The notes under the pieces: model-generated | Database searches by the model: none | Told to the model about the DNA's origin: nothing | Seen by the model: the letters and a program-made list of their open reading frames with translations, nothing else | Translations under genes and position numbers: made by a program | Source of the DNA: a bacterium | GTDB lineage: Bacteria; Verrucomicrobiota; Kiritimatiellia; RFP12; UBA1067 | NCBI GenBank assembly: GCA_025360845.1 | Contig: JANYBJ010000093.1 | Span: 1-48,738 of the forward strand | Length of the DNA stretch: 48,738 nt | Reading direction: 5' to 3' | Part shown: positions 1 through 9,177 of the stretch, piece after piece | Position numbering within the stretch: position 1 is the first letter of the stretch | Layout: every line of letters begins with the position of its first letter

Positions 1-2021
1 GTTCCCGGATGTGAGGCCGCGTTGAGCGGGTCGCTGCCGGCTTGGACTTCCGCGCCGTCCCAAACGCCGTCGCCGTCGGTGTCTTTCAGCATCGGGTTCG
101 TCCCGCGGGCAAACTCCTGAGCGTTCGAAAGCCCGTCGCCATCGGCGTCACCGGCTCCGTCTTGGGCGGTGATGTTTCCGAAACAGGTGATCTCCCAAGA
201 ATCCGGCAGGCCGTCGTGATCCACATCGATGCCGCCCCTCAGGTCATCCATCGAGGCGCGCAACAGGGCCGCCGCATATTTGGGATTGTGGACGCCCAGA
301 CTGCCGTCGCTCTTGACGAAGTTCCAGTTGTAAGAGGCTGCCCTCATGCCGTAGGGCGCGCTGCTTGAGACAGACACGGAGACGCCGTTCGAGGGCGGCA
401 GCATCAGGGCCAATTGGAACAGCATGTCGCTGATTTCCTTCTGCACGCCTTCGATGACGCCATCCTGATCGTAGTCCACACCGCCAAAATTGAACGTGTC
501 GATCACGCCGTGGCACACCACACAGGCTTCGGTCAGCTCCACGGCGGTCGTCGCGTTGGACCAGGCGATCATGAACGTGTGCCCGCCGACATGGTTGAGC
601 GCGTTCGTGGGCATGTCTGCGGGCGTCTCCTGCATGTGGCAGCCGACGCAGGTGTCCTCCACGACACTCCCGTGGCGGGATGACGGCATCGTCATGCCAT
701 ATTGGATGGCGTTCGTCCCGAACAGCATGTCGCCCTGCACTCCATAGTGCGGCGAGGTCGACGTCCGAATCCTGACGTTCGCATCGTAGCGGTCACGGTG
801 ACACTTCATGCAAAGGATTCCCGCGCCGCCTTGGGTGACAACCGTGCTGTTCGCGAAAGTCACGGACGAGAAGGAACGGAGCTGGGAATCTCCCATGCCC
901 TTGGCATGGGGGTCATGGCAGGCGGCGCAGGTGATGCCCTCGTTAGAGGTTCCGCGTGTCGCGACAATCGCACCGTTGGAATCAATGCCGGGAGCGTTCG
1001 CGTCGATGAAGCCCTTGGCGCTATGGCAGGCGGCGCAGGAACCGGTGCGGAACGCTTCCCTCCCGATGGCATGGAGCGTCTGTCCCCACTCGTAGTTTTT
1101 CACATAGCGGGGCGTGCTGTCGTGACACACGCCGCAGTTGCCGGCGCTCAACGAGATGCCGATCCCCCGGCCGGCCATGTTGGTGCTTCCGCCGCCCAGC
1201 ATATGGCGGTACCCCGGCCCATGGCAGCTCTCGCACTGAATGTTGGCCTTGTTTTGAAGGGACGCGGGCATGGCGGCCCAGTTGGTTGAACTCAGCGTCG
1301 GGGGGAGCGCCCAGCCGACCTGCAGAGCCACGTCGTCGAAGCCGCCGTTGGTTGCGGACGCTGTTTTGTCGTAGCCCAGCACATGGCACGAAATGCAGTC
1401 CGCGCCGAAATTCGTGGTGCCGATGCCGTTGATCTTGCGCGTGAACGCGTCGGAGTGCTGCGTCTGGATGAAGGTGGCGACCTTATCCGCATGACACAAA
1501 TCGCAACTGAATCCGTCTTCGGAGTGCATCCCCTGATACCTTGAGCCGAAAAGGGTGTTGGTGACAGCGAGAGTCTTGCTTGTCAGCACAAACGAAGCCA
1601 CGACTTTGTAGTCGCCTTTGAGGGTGGACCCCACCACATCCGGCACCAGCATGGCACGTCCGGCAACCTTATAGGAGTTCTTGTCGCCTTGGTCGTAGGT
1701 GGGCAGGTTGGTCAAGGGGCTCGCCTGCAGCACGGCCGCCGAACCGGTCGGCTTGGCGAGCAGCGTCCATGTTACGGAAGTGACTGCCGTGTTCGTAGGA
1801 GAGATAAAGGCTTCCAGGTAGGCGGGTTGACCGACGCCCACATTGGCCACGCCGCCAGCCAGTTGAGTCGTGTTCGTCAGGCCGCAGGTCTTGATCTCCT
1901 GGGGAGTTAAGGGCCGCGTGTTGATCTTCGCTGTCTGGGCACGAGCGTTCCAAGACCCCAAAACACAGGCCGCCGTCAAAACCAGTACCTTAGCCATACG
2001 CTGAACGTGGACTTCCTGCAC
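1..2021 (-). CDS. Secreted nine-haem c-type cytochrome (C-terminus beyond window)
   Basis: The frame is open without a stop from its start to the window edge, so the gene is partial, not broken. Translation shows a short signal peptide ending near a Gln after Ala-Arg-Ala, an Ig-like N-terminal region, and nine CXXCH haem-binding motifs (CDLCH, CISCH, CESCH, CGVCH, two CAACH, CMKCH, CVGCH, CVVCH). Aspartate-rich DxDGDG repeats of the thrombospondin type 3 kind follow. It is a close paralogue of the gene immediately upstream and keeps the same haem order. I prefer the GTG start at 2021 (AAGG a few bases upstream); an in-frame ATG lies at 1997. The expected role is electron transfer outside the cytoplasmic membrane. 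The redox partner is unknown. Confidence 0.85.
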   Translation of the reverse strand, partial: MQEVHVQRMAKVLVLTAACVLGSWNARAQTAKINTRPLTPQEIKTCGLTNTTQLAGGVANVGVGQPAYLEAFISPTNTAVTSVTWTLLAKPTGSAAVLQASPLTNLPTYDQGDKNSYKVAGRAMLVPDVVGSTLKGDYKVVASFVLTSKTLAVTNTLFGSRYQGMHSEDGFSCDLCHADKVATFIQTQHSDAFTRKINGIGTTNFGADCISCHVLGYDKTASATNGGFDDVALQVGWALPPTLSSTNWAAMPASLQNKANIQCESCHGPGYRHMLGGGSTNMAGRGIGISLSAGNCGVCHDSTPRYVKNYEWGQTLHAIGREAFRTGSCAACHSAKGFIDANAPGIDSNGAIVATRGTSNEGITCAACHDPHAKGMGDSQLRSFSSVTFANSTVVTQGGAGILCMKCHRDRYDANVRIRTSTSPHYGVQGDMLFGTNAIQYGMTMPSSRHGSVVEDTCVGCHMQETPADMPTNALNHVGGHTFMIAWSNATTAVELTEACVVCHGVIDTFNFGGVDYDQDGVIEGVQKEISDMLFQLALMLPPSNGVSVSVSSSAPYGMRAASYNWNFVKSDGSLGVHNPKYAAALLRASMDDLRGGIDVDHDGLPDSWEITCFGNITAQDGAGDADGDGLSNAQEFARGTNPMLKDTDGDGVWDGAEVQAGSDPLNAASHPG

Positions 2022-2134
2022 GTTACACCTTAACTTTCGTGTTTCTAATTCTGGCGGGACTGTAGCATGTTTTGTGATGCTTTTACAAGACGAAAGATCG
2101 GTGGAATCTAATCTAAAGCGTTGAACGCATAAGC

Positions 2135-2172
2135 GTGCGGCGCAGAAGGCCTATCGGTCGACTGCGCCGCAC
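2135..2172 (-). terminator. Hairpin between the two cytochrome genes
   Basis: Perfect 11-bp inverted repeat (2135-2145 with 2162-2172) around a 16-nt loop, just downstream of the stop of the upstream cytochrome gene. There is no T-run after it on the minus strand, so it may be a weak terminator, a processing or stability hairpin between the paralogues, or a repeat element. Confidence 0.4.
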
Positions 2173-2199
2173 TTCAACATCTGCCTGTCCAGATACGCC

Positions 2200-4497
2200 T
2201 TACGGCCCCGTGACCCGGAAGAACTTCTGCTTGGCGTCACGCGGCGAGATCAGTTGGTAGAACCACGCGTTGGAGGTGACGAAGCTGGACCCGATGTTGT
2301 ACCAGCCACCCGGAACATGGGACAGCAGGTCGATGGCTTGGAACTGCCTGGTCACGCCCATCTGGTCCGGGAAGTAACCCAGCTCATACGCGGGCAAGAA
2401 GGACAGCGTGTTCGTCCCCGGGTGCGAGGCCGCGTTGAGCGGGTTGCTGCCGGCTTGGAGTTCCGCGCCGTCCCAGACGCCGTCGCCGTCCGTGTCCCGG
2501 TTCTTCGGGTTCGTCCCGGCGAAATACTCTTGGACGTCTTTGACACCGTCGCCGTCGTAGTCGCTGGTCGCGGTCACGGTCGTCAGATTGCCGAAATTGG
2601 CGATCTCCCATGAGTCCGGGACGCCGTTGCGGTTCACGTCGATGCCGCCCTTCAGGTCGTCGATCGAGGCGCGCAGCAGGGCCGCCGTATACTTCGGATT
2701 GTGTACGCCAAAACTGCCGTCGTCATGGACGAACCACCAGTTGTAAGAGGCTTTCCGCAGGTTAAGGGGCGCGCTGCTTGAGACGCTGACGGTGACGCCG
2801 TTCGAGGGAGGCAGCATCATGGCCAGTTGGTACATCATGTCGCTGATTTCTTTCTGCACGCCTTCGACGACCCCGTCTTGGTCGTAGTCCTCTCCGCCGA
2901 AGTTGAAGTCCTCGATCTCGCCGTGGCAGCGCACACAGGCCTCTGTCAGGGCCACCTCGTTCGTCGCGCCCTCCCAGCCGATCATGAACGTATGCCCGCC
3001 GACACGGTTGAGCGCGTTCGTGCTCATGTTGGCGGGTGTCGTCTGCATGTGGCAGGTGACGCAGGTGTCTTCCACAACATCCCAGTGGCGGGACGAGGGC
3101 ATCGACATGCCGTATTGCATGGCGTTCTGCCCGAACAGCATGTCGCCCTGCACGCCGTGGTGCGGCGCGGCTGACGTCAGGATTCTGACATTCGCGTCGT
3201 AGCGGTCATGGTGGCACTTCATGCAAAGGAGTCCCGCGCCGCCTTTGGCGACAACGTTGCTGTTAGCGAAGGTCACCGACGTGAAGGAACGGAGCTGGCC
3301 CGTTCCCATGCCCTTGGAGTGGGGGTCGTGGCAGGCGGCACAGGTGATGCCTTCGTTGCCGGTTCCGCGCGTCACGATGTTTGACCCGTAGGCATCCTTG
3401 GCGGGATCATTCGCGTCAATAAAGCCCTTGCCGCTGTGGCAGGGAGAGCATGAACCGGTGCCGCGGAACGCGTCATTCCCAATGGCATGGGCCGTCTGGC
3501 CCCACTCGAAATTCTTCACATGGTGGGTCATGCTGTCATGGCAGTAACCGCAGTTGCCGGCGCTCAGCGAGATGCCGATTCCACGGCCGACCATGTTGGT
3601 GCTTCCGCCGCCCAGCATGTGGCGGTACCCCGGCCCGTGGCAGCTTTCGCACTGGATGTTCGCTTTGACCTGCAGGGCCGCGGGCATTGCGGCCCAGTTA
3701 TTGGATGCGGCGACGACGTTGGCCAAATTCGTCGGCCAAGTCCAACCGGTCGCGAGCATCACGTCATCAAACCCCCCGTTGGTCGCAGACGCCGTGGTAT
3801 CGTAGCCGAGGACGTGGCACGAGGCGCACGTCACTTTAAAGCCAGAACCCGCATCCCCGTCGATCTTGCGCGTGAAGGCGGAAGAGTGCTGCGTCTGACT
3901 GTAGTTGGCAATTTTATCAGCGTGGCACATCTCGCAGCCGAACCCGTCGTCGGAGTACATCCCCTGGTACTTCGAGCCGAAAATGGTGTTGGTGGCCGCA
4001 AGCGTTTTGGTTGACGTCCGAATGGTTACGACGACTTTGTAATCGCCTTTGGCTGTCGAGCCCACGACATCCGGCACAAGCGTCGAACGGCCGACGACGT
4101 CAAAGGAGTTGACGTCACCGCGGTCGTAGGTGGGCAGGTTGGTCAAGGAACTCGCCTGAAGTGCGGCGACGGAGCCGGTCGGCTTGGCGAGCAGTGTCCA
4201 GACAACCTGCGTGACGACCGTGCCCTTCGTAATGAAAGCCTCTAAGTAGGCAGGCTGCCCGATGCCCACATTGGCCACACCGTTGGCCAGCTGGGTCGTG
4301 CTGGCCAGCCCGTAGGTTTTGATTTCCCCCGGCGTCAGGGGCCGCGTGTTGATTTTCACCGTCTGGGCGAAAGCGCTCCATGATCCCAGAGCAAAGGCCG
4401 CCATCAAGGTCAGCGCTTTGCCAGTGATCCGGGCGTTGCGGTTGAGGCGGCTTACGCGCATCACCGCTGGTTCACTACAGGTTGCAGTCTTTTCCAT
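2200..4497 (-). CDS. Secreted nine-haem c-type cytochrome with thrombospondin type 3 repeats
   Basis: 765 residues. An N-terminal export signal with a hydrophobic core at about residues 28-45 ends near SAFAQ. Nine CXXCH motifs start at residues 188, 224, 283, 316, 350, 386, 425, 479 and 521. Residues 620-690 carry calcium-type repeats (DYDGDG, DTDGDG), and a C-terminal module of about 70 residues follows. The start has GGAG nine bases upstream. The haem spacing, without close CXXCH pairs, suggests a multihaem electron-transfer protein or reductase of the cytochrome c554/octahaem group, but I cannot assign a substrate. It is divergent from a haem-synthesis operon that would supply its cofactor. 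Confidence 0.9.
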   Translation of the reverse strand: MEKTATCSEPAVMRVSRLNRNARITGKALTLMAAFALGSWSAFAQTVKINTRPLTPGEIKTYGLASTTQLANGVANVGIGQPAYLEAFITKGTVVTQVVWTLLAKPTGSVAALQASSLTNLPTYDRGDVNSFDVVGRSTLVPDVVGSTAKGDYKVVVTIRTSTKTLAATNTIFGSKYQGMYSDDGFGCEMCHADKIANYSQTQHSSAFTRKIDGDAGSGFKVTCASCHVLGYDTTASATNGGFDDVMLATGWTWPTNLANVVAASNNWAAMPAALQVKANIQCESCHGPGYRHMLGGGSTNMVGRGIGISLSAGNCGYCHDSMTHHVKNFEWGQTAHAIGNDAFRGTGSCSPCHSGKGFIDANDPAKDAYGSNIVTRGTGNEGITCAACHDPHSKGMGTGQLRSFTSVTFANSNVVAKGGAGLLCMKCHHDRYDANVRILTSAAPHHGVQGDMLFGQNAMQYGMSMPSSRHWDVVEDTCVTCHMQTTPANMSTNALNRVGGHTFMIGWEGATNEVALTEACVRCHGEIEDFNFGGEDYDQDGVVEGVQKEISDMMYQLAMMLPPSNGVTVSVSSSAPLNLRKASYNWWFVHDDGSFGVHNPKYTAALLRASIDDLKGGIDVNRNGVPDSWEIANFGNLTTVTATSDYDGDGVKDVQEYFAGTNPKNRDTDGDGVWDGAELQAGSNPLNAASHPGTNTLSFLPAYELGYFPDQMGVTRQFQAIDLLSHVPGGWYNIGSSFVTSNAWFYQLISPRDAKQKFFRVTGP

Positions 4498-4671
4498 AGT
4501 TAGTCACTCCAAGGTTGCTATGAATTACACACCGTCAGTATCGCACGGTAATTAAAGAAGGCCATCAGGACAAATCTACGAAGAATTGGATGTGTATGGC
4601 GTGTGCCGTATGACCGGCAGAGAGCGTGTCTGCGGAAAACAATACTGCGGCATTATTTTCTGAATCGCTGG

Positions 4672-4726
4672 TTGAAACGGGCGACTGAGTGTCGTAAACT
4701 GATTTCGGCTTATGACTCTCGACACT
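4672..4726 (+). promoter_or_regulatory. Promoter of the ccsA-hemA-ahb operon with flanking inverted repeat
   Basis: A -35 like TTGAAA (4672-4677), a 17-bp spacer and a -10 like TAAACT (4695-4700). A 7-bp inverted repeat, AGTGTCG (4688-4694) with CGACACT (4720-4726), brackets the -10 and could be an operator. Apart from the start of the cytochrome promoter region I see nothing else in the 279 bp between the divergent genes. Confidence 0.5.
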
Positions 4727-4776
4727 GTGTCGTGTCGTTGCGGGAAGGGCCGGTATCTGCTGGGAGGGTTGGAACT

Positions 4777-5628
4777 TTGGACATTGAGCGTGCCACCGCC
4801 CTGTTGGGTGTCGCGTGCTATGTGGCTGCGTCGCTGCTGGCAGGCGGCTTCCTGATTTGGCCCAAGCCGAGGGTCGCGCGTGCGGCCCTGGCGCTGCTGG
4901 CTGCGGGTGCAACCGTTCTGGCCGCGCTGTTGGCGTTCGGCTGGGTGCGCGCCGCAGCGATTCCCGTCTTCAGCCGGTTCGAGGCCATGACGTGCTATGC
5001 GCTTGCGCTCAGCGGCGCCTATCTGCTGCTGGGCGCTTCCTGCCATGCCCGCGGGATTGCCTTTCTGCTGATCCCCGTGGCCACCGTCATCTTGCTGAGC
5101 GGCGTCTCGGCCGGCGGGGGTGCCGCCGGCGCACCTGTTCCGGTCCAGGGTCCCTGGCTGGCGCTGCATGTGGTGACGGCCTTTGCGGCGTACGGCGTGT
5201 TCACCTTGGCCAGCATCAGCGCGGCGGTCTATCTGATCCAGGACAACAACCTCAAGCACAAGCGTTTCGGGGTGCTGTGGGAGCGACTCCCCTCTCTGGA
5301 AGCCCTGGATCAGAACATGAGCCTGCTGGTGGGCCTCGCCTTTCTGTTCCTGACCAGTTCGATCGTGGTGGGGTTCGTTTTGGTCCACGCGAGCGGCGGC
5401 GGCGACGCCTGGCTCACGGACCCGAAGGTGGCTGCGACCTTCGCCACATGGATCCTGCTTGCGGTCTTCGTGCATCTGCGCGCAAGTTCTGATCGGCACG
5501 GACGGGGCATCGCCCTGATGGCGGTGGCCGGACTCGCCTGTTTGCTGTTCGCCTTCATCGGCGTCCACCTGGTATCGGCCACGTTGCATGCGTTCCTGAA
5601 ACTCGGGCCGGGAGCGGGGGCGCCATGA
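4777..5628 (+). CDS. ccsA: CcsA/HemX-family cytochrome c assembly membrane protein
   Basis: 283 residues with about eight hydrophobic segments. The conserved CcsA-family features are present: a His in a membrane helix (LHVVTAFAAYG), YLIQ, the LPSLEALD loop, and DPK followed by a helix containing TWILLAVFVHLR. The tryptophan-rich haem-handling loop of true CcsA/ResC is reduced (GGDAWLTDPK), so a HemX-like role is equally possible. The start is taken as TTG at 4777 because GGGAGGG lies eight bases upstream and the family N-terminus fits; the frame is open further upstream but without a signal. The stop overlaps hemA by an ATGA, so the two are translationally coupled. Confidence 0.8.
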   Translation: MDIERATALLGVACYVAASLLAGGFLIWPKPRVARAALALLAAGATVLAALLAFGWVRAAAIPVFSRFEAMTCYALALSGAYLLLGASCHARGIAFLLIPVATVILLSGVSAGGGAAGAPVPVQGPWLALHVVTAFAAYGVFTLASISAAVYLIQDNNLKHKRFGVLWERLPSLEALDQNMSLLVGLAFLFLTSSIVVGFVLVHASGGGDAWLTDPKVAATFATWILLAVFVHLRASSDRHGRGIALMAVAGLACLLFAFIGVHLVSATLHAFLKLGPGAGAP

Positions 5629-6986
5629 CGGTCAACGTGGTCGGCGTCAGCTTTCATACCGCGCCCGTCGGACTCAGGGAATGGGTCGCGGTCCGCGATG
5701 ACGACGTGCCCGCGCGGCTGCAAAGCATGCGGGCCGAATTCCCCGGGTCCGAGTTGGTGCTGGTGTCGACCTGCAACCGAACCGAGGTGTACACGGCGGG
5801 GATTGATGCGGCTGCGGGCAAACAGCGGCTCATGCGACTGCTGTTCCCGGGCTCCGCCGCGCCGCCCCCGGCCGACTTCGACCCGCATGTTTTCGTCCAC
5901 AGCGGCCTTGAGGCTGCGGAGCATCTGTTGGCGGTCGCGTCGGGCCTTGATGCGATGGTGGTGGGCGAGACGGAAATCCTCGGCCAGGTCAAACGGGCTT
6001 TCGGTATAGCGGAGGCGTGCCAGACCGCAGGCAGGGAGCTGCAGCCGCTGTTCCAGAGCGCGTTCAAAATCGCCAAGCGGGTCCACTCCGAAACGGACAT
6101 TGGGCGCGGACGGGTCTCCGTGAGTTCGTTGGCCGTCGAGTTTGCCGAGAAGGTTTTCGACGACCTCGGCTCCAAGACCGTCATGATCGTCGGCGCGGGC
6201 GAAACGGCCGAGTTGGCGCTTAAGAGCCTGATGGACCGGGGCGCCCGCAACGTCTTGGTGCTCAATCGCTCGCTGGAGCGGGGGCAGGCGCTTGCGGCGC
6301 GGTGCGGGGGACGGGCGATCCAATTCGACCTGCTCGACGACTACCTCCCGCGCGCCGACATCGTGATCAGTTCGACCAGTGCCCCGCATCTCGTGGTCCA
6401 TGCCCCGGCCGTGCAGCGCGCCATCGAGATCCGGCGCGGACGGCCCATGCTCATGGTGGACATCGCCGTCCCTCGCGATATCGACCCGGCCGCCGGCGAC
6501 ATCAAGAACGTCTACGTGTACTCCATCGACGACCTGCAACGCATCGCCGCCGCAAATCTGGCCAAGCGCCACGAGGCGGTCGACCAGGCGTGGCAGATTG
6601 TCCGGCAGGGCACCGCAGATATTGCAGCGCACTTTGAGAGCGGCAGTTTGCGGCAGTTGCTGCGCAAGTTCGATGACCACGGAAAGGAGGTCCTTGAGCG
6701 CGCGTTGCAGCGGGCGTTCGCCCGGGAGCGGCTGGCGGCCCTGCCCGAGCCGTGCCGCGAGGAGATTCGGGAACTTGCCCAAAAGATTGTGAACAAGATG
6801 TTGGCGGAGCCGCGGGAGGCGCTCAAGCGGGCCGCCAAGAACAGCGAGTGGGACAGCTATGCACGGGTCGCCAACGACCTGTTCGGCTTCGATCGGCAGG
6901 ACGCCCAACCGGAGGCCCCGGCCCCTGTGGCTGCGAAGCCTCCCGACGGAAACCAAGACATGAAACAGGAAGAGGCTGCGCGATGA
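5625..6986 (+). CDS. hemA: Glutamyl-tRNA reductase
   Basis: 453 residues, full family length. Converts glutamyl-tRNA to glutamate-1-semialdehyde with NADPH, the first committed step of tetrapyrrole synthesis. The catalytic Cys50 lies in STCNRTEVY, the NADPH-binding domain begins near the VGAGETAELAL segment, and a C-terminal dimerisation helix region follows. It overlaps ccsA upstream and ahbC downstream by 4-bp ATGA junctions. The operon context points to haem b made through siroheme. Confidence 0.97.
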   Translation: MTVNVVGVSFHTAPVGLREWVAVRDDDVPARLQSMRAEFPGSELVLVSTCNRTEVYTAGIDAAAGKQRLMRLLFPGSAAPPPADFDPHVFVHSGLEAAEHLLAVASGLDAMVVGETEILGQVKRAFGIAEACQTAGRELQPLFQSAFKIAKRVHSETDIGRGRVSVSSLAVEFAEKVFDDLGSKTVMIVGAGETAELALKSLMDRGARNVLVLNRSLERGQALAARCGGRAIQFDLLDDYLPRADIVISSTSAPHLVVHAPAVQRAIEIRRGRPMLMVDIAVPRDIDPAAGDIKNVYVYSIDDLQRIAAANLAKRHEAVDQAWQIVRQGTADIAAHFESGSLRQLLRKFDDHGKEVLERALQRAFARERLAALPEPCREEIRELAQKIVNKMLAEPREALKRAAKNSEWDSYARVANDLFGFDRQDAQPEAPAPVAAKPPDGNQDMKQEEAAR

Positions 6987-8167
6987 TCGGAATATCCAAA
7001 CTGTACTGTGGCACCGTGGAGGCGTCCGACCCGTTGCGGTACGGCCGCCGCTCGAAGGAGCTGCCCTCGCACCTGCTGCAGTTTTCGGAAGATAAGAACC
7101 CCGTCGTGGTATGGAATGTGGGAAGGCGCTGCAACCTCCGGTGCGTGCATTGCTATTCCCGGTCACGGGATCAGGACTACCCCAACGAACTGTCGCACGA
7201 AGACGGCCTGCGCCTGCTGGCTGACCTGTCCGACTTCGGCGCCCCGGTGGTGCTGTTCTCGGGCGGCGAACCGTTGCTCAGGCCGGACGTTTTCGAGCTG
7301 ATCCGGTACGCGACCGGTCGGAAGATGAGAGCCGTCGTATCCACAAACGGCACGCTGATCACCCCTGACATCGCCGCCCGGCTGAAGGACGCGGGCCTGT
7401 CCTACGTGGGCATCAGTCTGGACGGGCTGGAGGCGACCAATGACCGGTTTCGAGGTGTCAAGGGCGCCTTCAGACTGGCGCTTGAAGGCGTGCGGAACTG
7501 CCTCAGCGCCGGAGTTAAAGTGGGGCTTCGCTTCACCATGACCCGTGAGAATTTCAACGATGTGGGCGGCATCCTTGACCTCATCGGGCAGGAAGGCATC
7601 CCCCGCGTCTGCTTCTATCACCTCGTGTACACGGGGCGGGCGACCAAGCTGATCCATGACGCGCGTATGTCTCATGAGGAAACGAGGAGCACCGTGGACC
7701 TGATCCTGGCCCGCACGAAGACTTTTCATGAGCAGGGCAAGCCCGTTGAGGTGCTCACCGTGGACAACCACACGGACGGCCCCTATCTCTATTTACGGCT
7801 CCTGCAAGAAGACCCCGGGCGGGCGGCGGAGGTGCTCAGCCTTCTCAAGATGAACGGGGGCAACAGCACGGGCTCCGGCATCGGTTGTGTGAGCTGGGAC
7901 GGCTCCGTGCATCCGGACCAGTTCTGGCGTCATTACTCGTTTGGCAATGTCAAGGAAAGGCCTTTCAGCGCGATCTGGACAGACACCTCGGAACCTCTGC
8001 TGGGCAAGCTGAGGGACCGGAAAAAATATCTGAAGGGACGCTGTGCGGCCTGTCAGTGGCTGGACCTCTGCAACGGCAATTTCCGCGTCCGTGCCGAGGC
8101 TGTGACCGGCGATGTGTGGGCGCCCGAACCGGACTGCTACCTGACCGACCGGGAGATCGGGTTGTGA
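6983..8167 (+). CDS. ahbC: Fe-coproporphyrin synthase, radical SAM (AhbC, NirJ family)
   Basis: 394 residues. Removes the acetate side chains of 12,18-didecarboxysiroheme to give Fe-coproporphyrin III in the alternative haem pathway. The radical SAM cluster motif CNLRCVHC uses Cys50, Cys54 and Cys57, FSGGEP is the SAM-binding GGE motif, and a C-terminal SPASM-like Cys set follows (CAACQWLDLC and a later Cys). The ATG overlaps the hemA stop as ATGA. The next gene supplies the preceding decarboxylation, which supports AhbC over other NirJ-like roles. An AhbD for the last step is not in the window. Confidence 0.9.
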   Translation: MIGISKLYCGTVEASDPLRYGRRSKELPSHLLQFSEDKNPVVVWNVGRRCNLRCVHCYSRSRDQDYPNELSHEDGLRLLADLSDFGAPVVLFSGGEPLLRPDVFELIRYATGRKMRAVVSTNGTLITPDIAARLKDAGLSYVGISLDGLEATNDRFRGVKGAFRLALEGVRNCLSAGVKVGLRFTMTRENFNDVGGILDLIGQEGIPRVCFYHLVYTGRATKLIHDARMSHEETRSTVDLILARTKTFHEQGKPVEVLTVDNHTDGPYLYLRLLQEDPGRAAEVLSLLKMNGGNSTGSGIGCVSWDGSVHPDQFWRHYSFGNVKERPFSAIWTDTSEPLLGKLRDRKKYLKGRCAACQWLDLCNGNFRVRAEAVTGDVWAPEPDCYLTDREIGL

Positions 8168-9177
8168 ACGCGGCCGCGGACACTGCCGAAACGCGGCTGC
8201 TGGTGGCTCTCCAGAAAGGGCTGCCGATCGACGGACGGCCGTTCGCCCGCATCGGAGGCGACCTCGGCTTGAGCGAGGAGACGGTCCTCGCACGGGTCCG
8301 GGCGCTGTTTGAGGCGGGCGTGGCCCGCCGGTTCGGCGCGGTGTTCGACTCGCGGAGCCTCGGCTATGAAAGCACCCTCTGCGCGGCCGAGGTGCCGGAG
8401 TCCGACTTGGAGGCCGCGGTCGCCCGTATCGTTCCGCACCCCGGCATCACCCATTGCTACGAGCGTGAGGGGCACCCCAACCTCTGGCTCACCGTGACCG
8501 CACGCGCGGCGGAGTGGGAGCAGGAACTCGGTCGCGTCTCGGCTGCCTTGGGCGCCTACTCCATGTTGAGCCTTCCGGCCCTGCGCAAGTTCAAGGTCGA
8601 GGCCGTGTTCGGGAAGAGCGAGGAGGCCTCCGCCCCGCAGCTCCCCGCCACCCCGCAGGCCATGGCCGCGGCACCGCTCACGGAGGGCGAGCGCCAGGTC
8701 GTGCGGCGCCTGCAGGCGAACCTCTCGGTCAGCGAAGACCCGTTCGGTGTTCTGGCGCGGGAGATCGGCCTCGACGCCGCCGAACTGCTCGCGCTTCTCA
8801 AGCGGTGGGAACAGGCCGGGGTCATCCGGCGCATCGGCCTGGTCTTGCGCCACCGGCAGCTCGGCTTCTCCGCCAACAGCATGTGCGTCTGGGCCGTTTC
8901 CGCCGATCGCATCGGAGCCGCCGGCGAGTCCATGGCCCGAAGTCCACACGTGTCCCACTGTTACGAACGCCCGTCCTTCGCCGCTTTCCCGTTCAACCTG
9001 TACGCGATGATCCACGCGAAAACGCGTGCGGAGGCCGTCGGTCTTTTCGAGCGGCTCGGCTCCGAAGCCGGACTCTCCGACGGGCGCATGCTGTGGTCGG
9101 TCCGCGAGTTCAAGAAGTCAAGCCCCGTGTTCTTCTGCGAGCCGCCGCCGGCGCCCGGAAAGCCAGGTCAGGCATGA
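8164..9177 (+). CDS. ahbAB: Siroheme decarboxylase, AhbA-AhbB fusion
   Basis: 337 residues, about twice the length of a single AhbA or AhbB. Two Lrp/AsnC-type units, each a winged helix plus ferredoxin-like domain, lie at about residues 1-150 and 170-325. Each carries the family motif HCYER (ITHCYEREGHPN in the first, VSHCYERPSF in the second). They are joined by an Ala/Pro-rich linker. The enzyme should decarboxylate siroheme to 12,18-didecarboxysiroheme, with the usual heterodimer built into one chain. The start is GTG overlapping the ahbC stop as GTGA. Confidence 0.9.
   Translation: MNAAADTAETRLLVALQKGLPIDGRPFARIGGDLGLSEETVLARVRALFEAGVARRFGAVFDSRSLGYESTLCAAEVPESDLEAAVARIVPHPGITHCYEREGHPNLWLTVTARAAEWEQELGRVSAALGAYSMLSLPALRKFKVEAVFGKSEEASAPQLPATPQAMAAAPLTEGERQVVRRLQANLSVSEDPFGVLAREIGLDAAELLALLKRWEQAGVIRRIGLVLRHRQLGFSANSMCVWAVSADRIGAAGESMARSPHVSHCYERPSFAAFPFNLYAMIHAKTRAEAVGLFERLGSEAGLSDGRMLWSVREFKKSSPVFFCEPPPAPGKPGQA

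Noticed and set aside
1-2021. Cytochrome at the window start as a pseudogene, since only short open frames seem visible on that strand
   Set aside because: Manual translation shows one continuous frame with nine CXXCH motifs running off the edge; it is simply partial.
5310-7166. 618-codon open frame antisense to hemA
   Set aside because: High GC content leaves long shadow frames; it has no family motif or ribosome site, and hemA is unmistakable on the other strand.
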